Source of the DNA: Pseudomonadota bacterium
GTDB lineage: Bacteria > Pseudomonadota > Gammaproteobacteria > Burkholderiales > Burkholderiaceae_E
Direction of reading: 5' to 3'
DNA: 64,000 nt
NCBI GenBank assembly: GCA_963204785.1
Contig: CAUJHG010000017.1
Coordinates: 23,867 to 87,866, forward strand
Numbering within the stretch: the first letter of the stretch is position 1; every line of letters begins with the position of its first letter. The position numbers and the translations under genes were made by a program. Below the pieces are notes generated by a model that was not told where the DNA came from, ran no database searches, and saw only the letters and a program-made list of their open reading frames with translations. Shown in pieces: positions 25,334-34,740 of this stretch.

Positions 25334-26167
25334 ATGCCCCAAGTCATCAACACGAACCTGATCTCGCTCAACGCGCAGCGCAACCTGTCGACCACGCAGA
25401 ACATGCTCGCGCAGTCGATCCAGCGCCTGTCCAGCGGCCTGCGGGTCAATAGCGCCAAGGACGACGCGGCGGGCCTGGCCATCGCCGAGCGCATGAACGC
25501 CCAGGTGCGCGGGATGAACGTCGCGATCCGCAACGCCAACGACGCGATCTCGCTATCGCAGACCGGCGAGGGCGCGCTGGGCAAGGTCGGCGACATGCTG
25601 CAGCGGATGCGCGAGCTTGCGGTGCAGTCCGCGAACGCGACCAACAGCACGGCCGACCGCACCAGCCTTAACGACGAGTACACGCAACTGGGCGAGGAGA
25701 TCGACCGTCTGGTGGCCGGCACCAAGTTCAACGGCCTGGCGATCCTCGGCGCCGATGCCGGCGCGCTCACCTTCCAGGTCGGCGCCAACACCACCGCCAA
25801 CGACACGATCGACGTCACCACGACCGACATGACCGGCGGCGACCTCGCCGCGGCCACCGCAGCGACGATCGACGGCGCCGACGCCACCAATGCGACCGCC
25901 GCGATCGACCTGATCGACGACGCGCTGGACACGGTCAACTCGGAGCGCTCGAAGCTCGGTGCAGTCCAGAACCGTTTCGAGGCCGTGGTCGCCAACCTTC
26001 AGATCGCCGTCGAGAACCAGGCCGCTTCCCGCAGCCGGATCATGGACGCCGACTTCGCTGCCGAGACCGCCGCGCTGACCCGCGCGCAAGTGCTGCAGCA
26101 GGCGGGCGTGGCGATGCTCTCGCAGGCCAACGCAGTGCCCAACAACGTGCTCGCGCTGCTGCGCTGA
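25334..26167 (+). CDS. fliC: Flagellin FliC (short, D0/D1 only)
   Basis: Filament subunit exported by the flagellar system. Only 277 residues: the N-terminal D0/D1 helices (MPQVINTNLISLNAQRNLST through MLQRMRELAVQSAN) and the C-terminal ones (IMDADFAAETAALTRAQVLQ, ending VPNNVLALLR) are intact, but the variable D2/D3 region is reduced to roughly 60 Thr/Ala/Asp-rich residues (about 145-200). The helix LQRMRELAVQSAN matches the segment read by animal TLR5 in beta/gamma flagellins. AGGAG precedes the ATG by 8 nt and a sigma28 promoter lies upstream. This is the only flagellin gene in the window. A hairpin follows 9 nt after the stop. Confidence 0.97.
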   Translation: MPQVINTNLISLNAQRNLSTTQNMLAQSIQRLSSGLRVNSAKDDAAGLAIAERMNAQVRGMNVAIRNANDAISLSQTGEGALGKVGDMLQRMRELAVQSANATNSTADRTSLNDEYTQLGEEIDRLVAGTKFNGLAILGADAGALTFQVGANTTANDTIDVTTTDMTGGDLAAATAATIDGADATNATAAIDLIDDALDTVNSERSKLGAVQNRFEAVVANLQIAVENQAASRSRIMDADFAAETAALTRAQVLQQAGVAMLSQANAVPNNVLALLR

Positions 26168-26175
26168 TCGAGGGA

Positions 26176-26198
26176 TGCGGGCGCCACGCGCGCCCGCA
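26176..26198 (+). terminator. Hairpin after fliC
   Basis: A perfect 9-bp stem TGCGGGCGC/GCGCCCGCA with a 5-nt loop begins 8 nt after the fliC stop. There is no U-run behind it, so it may be a weak terminator or an mRNA-stabilising 3' end that lets fliC transcripts outnumber fliD. Confidence 0.5.
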
Positions 26199-26363
26199 GT
26201 TGAGGCAACGCGGCGCGCCAGGCCCGCACATGCATCGGCGGACATCGCGGCGACGCCACGAGATGCCCGCCTCCTGGCCGTCTTTTCGTCGCAACGCAGA
26301 CGGGGTGGCCGGCGCAAAGTGCGCGGGTCGCCGGATCTCGCCGACATCACCACAGGAGCCACG

Positions 26364-27758
26364 ATGGCCACGAGCGTGTCCGGCCTGACCACGATCGACG
26401 TCAACTCCATCGTCTCGCAGTTGATGGCGGTCGAGCGCCAGCCGCTGACCGCGATGAAGACCAGCCTCAGCGGCATCCAGACGAAGCTGAGCGCGTTCGG
26501 CCGACTGCAGGGCCAGCTCTCGGCATTGCAATCGGCCGCAAAGGCGCTGACGCGCACCGAACGCTGGCAGGCCACCACGGCGACGAGCAGCGACGACGCT
26601 GCGGTGAAGGTCGCGTCCGCGGGCACTGCACAGCCCGGCACCTACCAGCTGGCCGTGGATGCGCTCGCACAGCGCCAGGCACTCGCGAGTCAGCAGTGGA
26701 GCAGCGCCGACGCGCTCGTCGGCGGCGGGACGCTGCGCCTGCAGTTCGGCAGCATCGACCAGGGCAGCGGCACGCTGGTCGCCGACGCCGCACGCCCCGA
26801 GATCGCGATCACGATCCCTGCCGACGCGACCCTGGCGCAGGTGCGCGATGCGATCAACGCCGCGGGTGCAGGCATCCGTGCCAGTCTGGTCGCCGATGGC
26901 GGCTCCATGCGGCTGGCGATCCGCGCCGACGACACCGGCGCGGGGAACGCGTTCTCGCTCGCGATCGACGGCGACCCCGGACTGGCGACGCTCGCCTACA
27001 CGCCGGGCACGCCGAGCCCGTCGATGGCGCTGACCCAGGCGTCTGCCGACGCGAGCTTCTCGATCGACGGGCTCGCGCTCACCTCGTCGACCAACCGTCT
27101 CGACGGTGTGCTCGAAGGGGTCGCGATCGAACTGCGACGGGCCGGACCGGATCCGGTGTCGATCGAGATCGGAAGCGACACCGCCTCGATGCGCAGCGCG
27201 ATCGACGACTTCGTGAGCGCCTGGAACGCGCTGAACAGCAGCTTCGCGGAACTCACCCGGTACGACGCGGCCACAGGGACTGCGGGCACCCTGCAGGGCA
27301 ACCGCAGCGCGATCTCGGTCCAGCAGCAGCTGCGCCAGGTCCTGAGCGCAAGCGTCGACGGCGCCGCACTTGCCCGCCTGAGCGACGCGGGCCTTTCGCT
27401 GCAGCGCGACGGGTCCCTGAAGGTCGACTCCGCACGATTGAACGAGGCGCTTGCCCAGCCTGCGCAACTGCGCGAGCTCTTCGCCGCCAGCGGTGCGACC
27501 GATGCTGCCCGCGGTCTGGCGCGACGCTTCGATGCGCTGATCGGCGCGGTGCTGGGCGTGGACGGCACGATGACCGGCGCAACCGAGGCACTCCAGGGCC
27601 AGAAGCAGCGCGTGACGCGCCAGCAGGAGGCCTTCGAAACCCGGATGACGCTCGTGGAAGCCCGGCTGCGGCGCCAGTACACCGCGCTGGACGCCAGCCT
27701 CGCACAGTGGAGCAGCGCCTCGGCCTTCCTGAGCAGCCGCTTCGGCGAGAGCAAGTGA
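26364..27758 (+). CDS. fliD: Flagellar filament cap protein FliD (HAP2)
   Basis: Forms the pentameric cap at the filament tip under which flagellin folds. The 464-residue protein carries the FliD N-terminal block IDVNSIVSQLMAVERQPLTA and a C-terminal domain with long coiled segments (ALQGQKQRVTRQQEAFETRM) ending in the family-style helix RLRRQYTALDASLAQWSSA. ATG 26364 is chosen because ACAGGAG lies 6 nt upstream, the same leader sequence as fliC. The 196 nt between fliC and fliD hold a hairpin but no convincing sigma28 promoter, so fliD may be read through from fliC. Confidence 0.95.
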   Translation: MATSVSGLTTIDVNSIVSQLMAVERQPLTAMKTSLSGIQTKLSAFGRLQGQLSALQSAAKALTRTERWQATTATSSDDAAVKVASAGTAQPGTYQLAVDALAQRQALASQQWSSADALVGGGTLRLQFGSIDQGSGTLVADAARPEIAITIPADATLAQVRDAINAAGAGIRASLVADGGSMRLAIRADDTGAGNAFSLAIDGDPGLATLAYTPGTPSPSMALTQASADASFSIDGLALTSSTNRLDGVLEGVAIELRRAGPDPVSIEIGSDTASMRSAIDDFVSAWNALNSSFAELTRYDAATGTAGTLQGNRSAISVQQQLRQVLSASVDGAALARLSDAGLSLQRDGSLKVDSARLNEALAQPAQLRELFAASGATDAARGLARRFDALIGAVLGVDGTMTGATEALQGQKQRVTRQQEAFETRMTLVEARLRRQYTALDASLAQWSSASAFLSSRFGESK

Positions 27759-27800
27759 GCAGCAGGGCCTGCCACCTGTCCGCTCGTCCCGAACCTTCCC

Positions 27801-27827
27801 TCAAGAGCCGCAGTCCCGGGCCGATAA
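27801..27827 (+). promoter_or_regulatory. Sigma28 (FliA) promoter of fliS
   Basis: TCAAGAGC (27801-27808), an 11-nt spacer, then a perfect GCCGATAA (27820-27827). The -35 carries C instead of A at its second position, as in the motA promoter. It ends 32 nt before the fliS start and begins 42 nt after the fliD stop. Confidence 0.78.
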
Positions 27828-27859
27828 CCTGTCGAACCGACGCATCGATGGAGCTCCGC

Positions 27860-28288
27860 ATGTTCGCGCCGCATCGCCCCCAGGCCAGCACCTACCGAAA
27901 CATCCAGCTCGAGAGCTCGGTGCGGGAGGCTTCACCGCACCGACTGATCTCGCTGCTCTTCGAGGGCGCGGTCGCTGCGATCCGGCAGGGCACGGTGGCG
28001 ATGCAGGCCGGCGACCACGCAGGCAAGGGCCAGGCGCTCACGCGCGCGATCCGGATCCTGGACGAAGGGCTGAAGGCCTCGCTCGACCCCGCCGCAGGCG
28101 AGCTCGCGCTGCGCCTGTCGGCGCTCTACGATCATGCCGCCCGCCAGTTGCTCATCGCGTCCGCGCGCAACGACGCGACAGTGCTCGGAGAGGTCCTGGA
28201 CCTGATCCTTCCCCTGCAGCAGTCCTGGCTCGCGATCGCGCCGGAGCAGCGCGCGGACGGAACGACGCTGGCCGCGGGAGCACTCTGA
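27860..28288 (+). CDS. fliS: Flagellin export chaperone FliS
   Basis: Binds the C-terminus of flagellin in the cytosol and prevents early polymerisation. The 142-residue protein has the family N-terminus with the conserved Tyr in STYRNIQLESSVREASPHRL and the helix block LISLLFEGAVAAIRQG. Start 27860 is chosen over the in-frame ATG at 27848 because GGAG at 27850-27853 is 6 nt from it, while nothing suitable precedes the first. It overlaps fliT by 1 nt (TGATG) and has its own sigma28 promoter. Confidence 0.93.
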   Translation: MFAPHRPQASTYRNIQLESSVREASPHRLISLLFEGAVAAIRQGTVAMQAGDHAGKGQALTRAIRILDEGLKASLDPAAGELALRLSALYDHAARQLLIASARNDATVLGEVLDLILPLQQSWLAIAPEQRADGTTLAAGAL

Positions 28289-28632
28289 TGCAGGACTGCG
28301 CCGCCGAGGCCCTCGCACGCTACGACGCCCTCGCAGGCGACTGCGCCCGGATGCTCGAGGCCGCCCAGCGCGGCGACTGGGTCGCAGTGGCCGACGTCGA
28401 GGCGGGGACACGCCATCGGATCGCCGACATCCGCACACGCGCGGCCAGCGTGCCGCTGGATGCGCCGGCGATCCGGCACAAGTTCCGCATCCTGCGCGAG
28501 ATCCTTCTCATCGATGCCCAGATCCGACGCCTGGCTGATCCGGGCGCTGACCGGCTCGATGCGCTGCTGGATCACGCCTGCCCTGCCCTCGTCGCGCGAC
28601 GCCCTGCCGCGGAGCGCCGCAATCAGTCCTGA
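28288..28632 (+). CDS. fliT: FliT-like flagellar export chaperone
   Basis: FliT keeps the cap protein FliD soluble and, in enterobacteria, also inhibits FlhDC. The protein has 114 residues, is all-helical in appearance and acidic/basic mixed, and resembles the family in size and in the segment LARYDALAGDCARMLEAAQR followed by DWVAVADVEAGTRHRIADIR. Identity in this family is low, so the place directly after fliS (1-nt overlap) is the main evidence. The likely client, FliD, is encoded just upstream. Moderate certainty of name, high certainty of being a real gene. Confidence 0.75.
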   Translation: MQDCAAEALARYDALAGDCARMLEAAQRGDWVAVADVEAGTRHRIADIRTRAASVPLDAPAIRHKFRILREILLIDAQIRRLADPGADRLDALLDHACPALVARRPAAERRNQS

Positions 28633-28649
28633 GGCGGAGGGCGGGAGCC

Positions 28650-29405
28650 GTGTCCGAGCACATCCCCGCACCCCAGGACTCTCGCGCCTGGCCCCTGCCC
28701 GACACCGACCCGGGGACCGCCCAGCGCTTCGGGATCGTCGAGACACGCGAGATCGGCTGGACGCTGCAGGGAATCGTCGCGGCCCGCGCGCCGGTCACCC
28801 TGTACCGCGCCGGCGACTTCGAACACTTCCTGGTCTCGCGACTGCTCGGCTTCGACCACAGTTCACTGCGCTTCGATTTCGTCGATGATTCCAGCCGTGG
28901 CGCGCCGCTGCTCTCCGGTGGCGACCTGATCGCGGTCGCGCTGATCGACCGGATCAAGCTCCAGTTCGAGGCCTGCGAACCGCATCCGCTGCAGCGCGAG
29001 GGCTTCCCCGAACTGGTCTGCGCCTTCCCGCAGCGGCTCGTGAGAATCCAGCGTCGCCAGGCCTACCGCGTACAGCCGCCACGACAGCATGCAGCCCGAT
29101 GCCGACTGCGAGGGATGCCCGGCGGTGAACGCTGCTATGACGTGCACGACATCAGCGTCGACGGCCTCGCGCTCGACGTGCCTGCAGGACAGCCCGCGCC
29201 GCGGCCCGGCGAGATCCTGCACCACTGCCTTCTGGAGATCGCGGGCCTGCCGCCGATTCCATGCGAACTCGAGGTGCGTACCCACCACCCCGTCGCCCCC
29301 GATGCGCAACGGGTGGGCTGCAGCTTCCACCGCCCCGTGGCCGAGAGCCAGCGCGCGATCCAGTGCTACGTGATCGAGGTCCAGCGCAACCGCGGGATGG
29401 ACTGA
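28650..29405 (+). CDS. ycgR: Flagellar brake protein YcgR (PilZ domain, c-di-GMP receptor)
   Basis: Binds cyclic di-GMP and slows or biases the motor at the MotA/FliG interface. The protein has 251 residues. A YcgR-type N-terminal domain spans about 20-125 (GIVAARAPVTLYRAGDFEHF), and the PilZ domain follows with both c-di-GMP signatures: RxxxR at 136-140 (RQAYR) and DxSxxG at 167-172 (DISVDG). It starts with GTG at 28650 after GGAGGGCGGGAG, 17 nt beyond fliT on the same strand. It links filament genes to second-messenger control. Confidence 0.9.
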   Translation: MSEHIPAPQDSRAWPLPDTDPGTAQRFGIVETREIGWTLQGIVAARAPVTLYRAGDFEHFLVSRLLGFDHSSLRFDFVDDSSRGAPLLSGGDLIAVALIDRIKLQFEACEPHPLQREGFPELVCAFPQRLVRIQRRQAYRVQPPRQHAARCRLRGMPGGERCYDVHDISVDGLALDVPAGQPAPRPGEILHHCLLEIAGLPPIPCELEVRTHHPVAPDAQRVGCSFHRPVAESQRAIQCYVIEVQRNRGMD

Positions 29406-29409
29406 TCGC

Positions 29410-29742
29410 TCACACCTGCATGTTCATGATGTCGGAGTAGGCTGAAACCAGGCGATTGCGCACCGCCAGCGCCGCCTGGAATCCGACCTGCGCCTTCTGC
29501 ATCGCAACCATCGTCTGCTCGAGACTGACTCCGGCGACGCCGGCCTGGTACTGACGCTGCAGCGCCGCCGCATCCTCCTGCGACCGGCTCACCGACTGCA
29601 GTGCCGATTCGAGTGCGCTCGCGAAGGAGGCCGGTTTCGGCGTGCCCGGCTGGGCGGACGGCAGCGCCATCGGCGCAGCGGAGACTGCCGCGCCGGAGTT
29701 CACCAGCGATGCGATCGGGAGCTTGGCGATGGGGGCGACCAC
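29410..29742 (-). CDS. fliE: Flagellar hook-basal body adaptor FliE
   Basis: Joins the MS ring to the rod. The 110-residue protein starts with GTG at 29742. The N-terminal third is low-complexity; the conserved part begins at about residue 37 (PASFASALESALQSVSRSQE) and ends with GFQAALAVRNRLVSAYSDIM, as in all FliE. It is the only gene of the fliE-fliR block on the minus strand, converging with ycgR (4 nt apart) and diverging from fliF across 163 nt, where a class 2 promoter region is expected. Confidence 0.93.
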   Translation of the reverse strand: MVAPIAKLPIASLVNSGAAVSAAPMALPSAQPGTPKPASFASALESALQSVSRSQEDAAALQRQYQAGVAGVSLEQTMVAMQKAQVGFQAALAVRNRLVSAYSDIMNMQV

Positions 29743-29905
29743 AGGCGCTTCTCCGGATGGGACCCCGGCACTCTAGCCGGACCGCGCCCGGGCCAGCCCG
29801 GGAATAGGCTTGCCTTCGCTTGTCATTTCGATGCTTTCGGCCGACGCGTCGACAGCGAGAATCGCGGGGTCAAGGACCGCGCCGGTTCGCGCCGGAGCAA
29901 GAACG

Positions 29906-31603
29906 ATGGATTCCGCACTGACCGCATCGTCCGCGCAGGCAGGCAGCAGCAATCGGCTGTCGACGCTGCCCGTCCGGCAGATACTCACCCTGCTCGCGGG
30001 CGTGGCCGCGCTCGCGGTGATCGTCGTCGCGGCGCTCGGCTGGGTGCGCGATCCCGACTACAAGGTGCTGTTCGCGAACCTCTCCGATCGCGACGGCGGC
30101 GCCGTGGTTGCGGCGCTGTCCCAGATGAACCTGCCCTACCGCTTCTCCGAGGCCGGGGGCGCGATCCTGGTCCCGTCCTCGGCGGTGCACGAGGCCAGGC
30201 TGAAGCTCGCCTCGCAGGGACTTCCCAAGGGCAGCACCGTCGGCTTCGAGCTGATGGAGAGCCAGCGCTTCGGGATCACCCAGTTCCAGGAACGCCTGAA
30301 CTTCCAGCGCGGGCTCGAGGGCGAGCTGACGCGCTCGATCCAGGCGCTGGCTGCCGTGCAGTCGGCGCGGGTCCACCTCGCGCTGCCCACGCAGAACGGC
30401 TTCCTGCGTGCGCAGCAGAAGCCCTCGGCCTCGGTGCTCCTGTCGCTGCATCCGGGGCGCAGCCTCGAACGTGCGCAGGTCGCGGGGATCGTCCACCTCG
30501 TTGCCTCCTCGGTGCCCGAGATGGCGCCGTCGGCGGTCAGCGTGCTCGACCAGACCGGCGCGCTGCTGTCGGCAAACGCCGCGAGCTCGCCGGGCGGACT
30601 CGACGCCGGCCAGCTCGGCTACGTCCGACAACTCGAGGCAACCTACGTGCAGCGCATCGTCGACATCCTCGAGCCGATCGTCGGGCGCGAGAACGTGCGT
30701 GCGCAGGTCACCGCCGACGTCGACTTCACCCAGGTGGAGGCCACCGCCGAACAGTTCCGGCCCAACCAGGGCAGCGAGCCCGCGGCGGTGCGCAGCCAGC
30801 AGGTGTCGGAGTCCAGCGAACCCGCGGGCGCAGGGACGACGGTCGCGGCCCGCGGCGTGCCCGGCGCGCTTTCGAACCAGCCGGCGCCGCCGGCCACCGC
30901 TCCGCTGAACGCACCGCGCGCGCCGGCCACGCCGGCCGGCGGCGCGCCTGCAGCGGCAGCCGCCGGTTCCGCACAGACCGTGTCGCCTCCGGCGGTGGCG
31001 AGCCGACGCGACGCAGTCACGAACTACGAGGTCGACCGTACCGTGCGGGTCACCCGCAACCCCAGCGGTTCGGTCCGCCGCCTGAGCGCCGCGGTCGTGA
31101 TCAACCACCGCAGGATCGCGGGCGACGAGGGAAAGGCCACCGCCGCGCCGCTCGGGCAGGCCGAGATGGAGAGCGTCAACGCGCTGGTGCGCGAGGCGAT
31201 CGGCTTCAGCGCAGACCGTGGCGATTCGATCAACGTGGTCAACGCCCCCTTCTCCGATCAGGCACAGCCGGTGTCCCCGGAGCTGCCCTTCTGGCAGGAG
31301 CCGGCGACCCTCGAACTCGCGCGAACCTCTGGGAAGCAGCTTCTGCTGCTGGTGCTCGCGCTCGCCGTGGTGTTCGCGGTGATCCGTCCCGCTGCACGCT
31401 CGCTGACCGGCGCATCCGCCGGACGGGCACGGCGCCTGGAAGCCAGGGTCGACGAGGAGATCCCGCTGCCGGCGCCCTCCGGCGGCGTGGCCGCCGCCCT
31501 GCCCGGGCAGCCGCGCGATCCGGAGGCGATCCTGCGACTGGCACGCGAGAACCCGGCCACCGTCGCCAACGTCGTGCGCAACTGGGTGTCGAACGAGCGA
31601 TGA
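29906..31603 (+). CDS. fliF: Flagellar MS-ring protein FliF
   Basis: Builds the MS ring in the inner membrane. The protein has 565 residues. A cytosolic N-terminus precedes the first membrane helix (LLAGVAALAVIVVAALGWV, about 34-52). Ring-building motifs follow (FANLSDRDGGAVVAAL; GLPKGSTVGFELMESQRFGI), then a long Ala/Pro-rich loop (about 300-370), and a second helix (LLLLVLALAVVFAVI) near 485. The C-terminal tail NPATVANVVRNWVSNE binds FliG. ATG 29906 has GGAG upstream at 11 nt; earlier starts would read into the divergent control region. It heads fliFGHIJK. Confidence 0.95.
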   Translation: MDSALTASSAQAGSSNRLSTLPVRQILTLLAGVAALAVIVVAALGWVRDPDYKVLFANLSDRDGGAVVAALSQMNLPYRFSEAGGAILVPSSAVHEARLKLASQGLPKGSTVGFELMESQRFGITQFQERLNFQRGLEGELTRSIQALAAVQSARVHLALPTQNGFLRAQQKPSASVLLSLHPGRSLERAQVAGIVHLVASSVPEMAPSAVSVLDQTGALLSANAASSPGGLDAGQLGYVRQLEATYVQRIVDILEPIVGRENVRAQVTADVDFTQVEATAEQFRPNQGSEPAAVRSQQVSESSEPAGAGTTVAARGVPGALSNQPAPPATAPLNAPRAPATPAGGAPAAAAAGSAQTVSPPAVASRRDAVTNYEVDRTVRVTRNPSGSVRRLSAAVVINHRRIAGDEGKATAAPLGQAEMESVNALVREAIGFSADRGDSINVVNAPFSDQAQPVSPELPFWQEPATLELARTSGKQLLLLVLALAVVFAVIRPAARSLTGASAGRARRLEARVDEEIPLPAPSGGVAAALPGQPRDPEAILRLARENPATVANVVRNWVSNER

Positions 31604-31618
31604 CAGGAAGGCGCGGCA

Positions 31619-32611
31619 ATGGATGAGGAAGGTCTGCTCGACAGCGCCATCCTGCTGCTCGCGCTCGGCGAGGAAGCAGCCGCCGAAGTGTTCCGGCACC
31701 TGGCCCCGAAGGAGGTCGAACGGCTCGGCGAGGCCATGGCCCGCTCGCGCAGCACCGATCGCGACCGGCTGCAGCAGGTGCTCGAACGCTACGACGAGAC
31801 CGCCGGCCGTCACGACTCGCTGGTCGCGGACAACGACGCCTACGTCCGGCGCGTGCTGACCCGTGCGCTCGGCGAGGATCGCGCACGCCCGATGCTCGAA
31901 CGCGTCGTCCCGCAGTCCGGCAACTCGGGAATCGAGCGGCTGAAGTGGATGGACGCCGACTCGGTGGCTGCCCTGATCGCGCGCGAACATCCGCAGATCG
32001 TCGCGACGGTCCTCGTGCAACTCGAACGCGATCATGCTGCCGCGGTCCTCGCCCTGCTCGACGAACCGCTGCGCCAGGAACTGGTGCTGCGGATCGCGCG
32101 GCTCGACGCGATCCAGCCGGCTGCGCTCCAGGAGCTCGACGCCACGCTGCTGGCGGCGCTGTCGGCCGGCGACGCCTCCCGCGCAGCGAAGCTCGGCGGC
32201 TCCAAGACCGTCGCCGAGCTGCTGAACATGCTGGGGAGCAGCGATGGCAGCGTGCTGGACGCAATCCGCGAGAGCGATCCCGACCTCGCCCAGGAAATCG
32301 AGGATCGGATGTTCATCTTCGACGACCTGATCCGGGTCGACGACCGCGGCATCCAGACGCTGCTGCGCGAAGTCCCCTCCGATCAGCTCGTGGTCGCGCT
32401 CAAGGGCGCCGACCCGGCGCTGCGCGAGAAGATCTTCCGCAACATGAGCCAGCGCGCGGCGGAGTCGCTGCGCGAAGACCTCGAAGCCCGCGGACCGATG
32501 CGCATCTCGGAAGTCGAGGCGCAGCAGCGCGAGATCCTGCAGACCGCCCGCCGTCTCGCCGACGAAGGGCAGATCGTGATCGGAACCGGAAATGAAAACG
32601 CCCTCGTCTAG
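31619..32611 (+). CDS. fliG: Flagellar motor switch protein FliG
   Basis: Rotor ring protein that binds FliF and interacts with MotA to generate torque. The protein has 330 residues. The N-terminal FliF-binding domain (AAEVFRHLAPKEVERLGEAM) is followed by the middle domain with the EHPQIVA motif (AREHPQIVATVLVQL) and FliM-binding surface. The C-terminal torque helix region has the conserved charged residues (VDDRGIQTLLREV; ADPALREKIFRNMSQRAAE). AGGAAGG lies 8 nt before the ATG. Its 3' end overlaps fliH by 20 nt. Confidence 0.96.
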   Translation: MDEEGLLDSAILLLALGEEAAAEVFRHLAPKEVERLGEAMARSRSTDRDRLQQVLERYDETAGRHDSLVADNDAYVRRVLTRALGEDRARPMLERVVPQSGNSGIERLKWMDADSVAALIAREHPQIVATVLVQLERDHAAAVLALLDEPLRQELVLRIARLDAIQPAALQELDATLLAALSAGDASRAAKLGGSKTVAELLNMLGSSDGSVLDAIRESDPDLAQEIEDRMFIFDDLIRVDDRGIQTLLREVPSDQLVVALKGADPALREKIFRNMSQRAAESLREDLEARGPMRISEVEAQQREILQTARRLADEGQIVIGTGNENALV

Positions 32612-33281
32612 CCGGATCATCGGTGCCGAGAGTCTGACCGGCGTGCGCCGCTTCACGCTCTCGGATCTCGCCGACGAACCTATGGAAGCCCCTGCCTCTC
32701 CCGGCGCCGAAAGCCAGGCGGCACGCGATCCGGCATTCGAGGCCGGCCATGCCCAGGGGCTGCGCGAAGGGCTGCGACAGGGCCTGGAAGCCGGGCGCGA
32801 ACAGGCGGCGCGCGAGGCTGCCCGGCGCGACGAGCAGGCCGCCCAGGGGCTGGCTGCGCGCACGGCCCTGCTGTGCGCCGCGCTGGACGAGGAATTCGCT
32901 GCCATCCGCCGCTCGGTGGCCGACGAGATCGTCGCCCTGGCCATCGCGATCGCGCGCCGCACCGTGGGCGAGGCGCTCGAGGTCGATCGCGATCTGGTCG
33001 TGGGAATCGCCCGCGAGGCCGTGGGCGCGCTGCTCGACGAGCGATCGAGCTTCTCCCTGCACCTGAACCCCAACGACAAGGCGTTGGTCGATCACGCGCT
33101 GTCCGACCTGCTTGCGGCCCGCGGGGCGCGGACCGTCGCCGACCCTTCGATCGCTCCCGGCGGCTGCCGCGTGATCGCGCCCGGCGCGGAGGTGGATGCG
33201 ACGCTGGAATCCCGCTGGCGACGCGTGATCGGGGCGATGGGCCGGCAGGCGCCCGAACTGAGCGACACCGGAGCACACTGA
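32592..33281 (+). CDS. fliH: Flagellar export ATPase regulator FliH
   Basis: Stator-like regulator of the FliI ATPase on the cytosolic side of the export gate. The 229-residue protein has a GxxxG-type helix ([20 protein letters not shown], about 50-69), characteristic of FliH, then a long helical region and the conserved C-terminal FliI-binding domain ([20 protein letters not shown]). The start lies 20 nt inside fliG, so expression is coupled. It ends 1 nt before fliI begins. Confidence 0.92.
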   Translation: MKTPSSSRIIGAESLTGVRRFTLSDLADEPMEAPASPGAESQAARDPAFEAGHAQGLREGLRQGLEAGREQAAREAARRDEQAAQGLAARTALLCAALDEEFAAIRRSVADEIVALAIAIARRTVGEALEVDRDLVVGIAREAVGALLDERSSFSLHLNPNDKALVDHALSDLLAARGARTVADPSIAPGGCRVIAPGAEVDATLESRWRRVIGAMGRQAPELSDTGAH

Positions 33282-33282
33282 G

Positions 33283-34740
33283 ATGGCCACCCGATCGACG
33301 CCCGATGATGCCGGTTCGCCTTCCGGGACGGTACGCGCGCTGCTGCGGATGATCGCGCAGCACCGCGAGCTCGCGGTGGCGAGCCAGCCGGTGGACGTGC
33401 ACGGGCGTCTGGTGCGCGTGGCAGGGCTGGTGCTGGAGGTCACGGGCCTGCGCCTGCCGATCGGCAGTGTCTGTCTCGTCGAGCAGGCGGCCGGCCCTGA
33501 AGGACAGTCGATCGAAGCGGAGGTGGTCGGCTTCGACGACGATCGTCTCTACCTGATGCCCACCGGCCAGCTGCTCGGTCTCTCGCCGGGCGCCCTGGTG
33601 ACGCCGATGGAGCGCCCGGTGCACAGCCCCGGCCTGGGAGTGGACTCGCATCCGTGGCGACGCAGCACCGACCGCATGCGGCACCTGCCGGTCGGCCCCG
33701 GACTGCTGGGTCGGGTCGTGGACGCGAGCGGGCGCCCGCTGGATCGCGCAGGCCCGCTCGCCGAAGTGCGCTCCGAGCCGATCCAGCGACGGCCGATCGA
33801 CGCGATGGAACGCGAGCCGGTGCGCGTGCCGCTCGACACCGGCGTGCGCGCGATCAACGCGATGCTCACGGTGGGGCGCGGCCAGCGCCTCGGACTGTTC
33901 GCGGGCGCAGGCGTCGGCAAGAGTGTGCTGCTCGGAATGCTCGCCCGCTACACCGAAGCGGAGGTCATCGTCGTCGGGCTGATCGGCGAGCGCGGCCGCG
34001 AGGTCAAGGAATTCATCGAGGACATCCTCGGCGAGGAGGGACTGCGCCGGTCGGTCGTCGTCGCGGCGCCGGCCGATTCGCCGCCCCTGCTGCGCATGCA
34101 GGGCGCAGCCTACGCGACGGCGATCGCCGAACACTTCCGCGAGGAGGGTCGACACGTCCTGCTGCTGATGGACTCGCTGACCCGCTACGCGATGGCCGCA
34201 CGCGAAGTGGCGCTCGCGATCGGCGAACCGCCCGCGACCAAGGGTTATCCGCCATCGGTGTTCGCACGACTCCCGCAACTGGTCGAGCGCGCGGGCAACG
34301 GCGCCGCCGGCCGCGGGTCGATCACCGCCATCTACACGGTGCTCGCCGAAGGCGACGACCAGAACGACCCGATCGCCGACGCGGCGCGCTCCTTCCTCGA
34401 CGGCCACTTCGTCCTTTCGCGCCTGCTCGCCGACAGCGGACACTACCCGGCGATCGACATCGAGCAGTCGGTGTCGCGCGTGATGCACAACGTCGCCGAC
34501 GAAGGGCAGCTCGCGCTCGCACGGACCGCCAAGACCCTCTGGAGCCGCTTCCAGCGCAACCGCGACCTGATCGCGGTCGGCGCCTACGTCGCGGGAAGCG
34601 ATCCGGAAACCGACCGCGCGATCGCGCTGCACCCGGCGCTGGCAGCGATGCTGCAGCAGCCGATGAACGAGCGCTGCGGCCTCGCGCAGGCCCGTGACGC
34701 GCTCGCGGCGGTGCTCGGTTCCGACGAGGCCACAGCGTGA
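33283..34740 (+). CDS. fliI: Flagellum-specific export ATPase FliI
   Basis: F1-beta-like hexameric ATPase that helps unload substrates at the export gate. The protein has 485 residues. Walker A AGAGVGKS sits at residues 207-214 and Walker B in [13 protein letters not shown]. Other landmarks are [15 protein letters not shown] and [20 protein letters not shown], diagnostic of the FliI/YscN family. The first ~120 residues form the expected beta-barrel. The frame starts 1 nt after fliH and its stop overlaps the GTG of fliJ. Confidence 0.97.
   Translation: MATRSTPDDAGSPSGTVRALLRMIAQHRELAVASQPVDVHGRLVRVAGLVLEVTGLRLPIGSVCLVEQAAGPEGQSIEAEVVGFDDDRLYLMPTGQLLGLSPGALVTPMERPVHSPGLGVDSHPWRRSTDRMRHLPVGPGLLGRVVDASGRPLDRAGPLAEVRSEPIQRRPIDAMEREPVRVPLDTGVRAINAMLTVGRGQRLGLFAGAGVGKSVLLGMLARYTEAEVIVVGLIGERGREVKEFIEDILGEEGLRRSVVVAAPADSPPLLRMQGAAYATAIAEHFREEGRHVLLLMDSLTRYAMAAREVALAIGEPPATKGYPPSVFARLPQLVERAGNGAAGRGSITAIYTVLAEGDDQNDPIADAARSFLDGHFVLSRLLADSGHYPAIDIEQSVSRVMHNVADEGQLALARTAKTLWSRFQRNRDLIAVGAYVAGSDPETDRAIALHPALAAMLQQPMNERCGLAQARDALAAVLGSDEATA

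Noticed and set aside
26315..26347. Sigma28-like pieces CAAAGTGC and GCCGACAT before fliD
   Set aside because: The spacer is 17 nt instead of 11 and both boxes have mismatches.
29870..33079. Open frame of 1069 codons on the minus strand
   Set aside because: Antisense to fliF, fliG and fliH; composition (Arg/Gly/Ala/Asp-rich) is that of a shadow frame.
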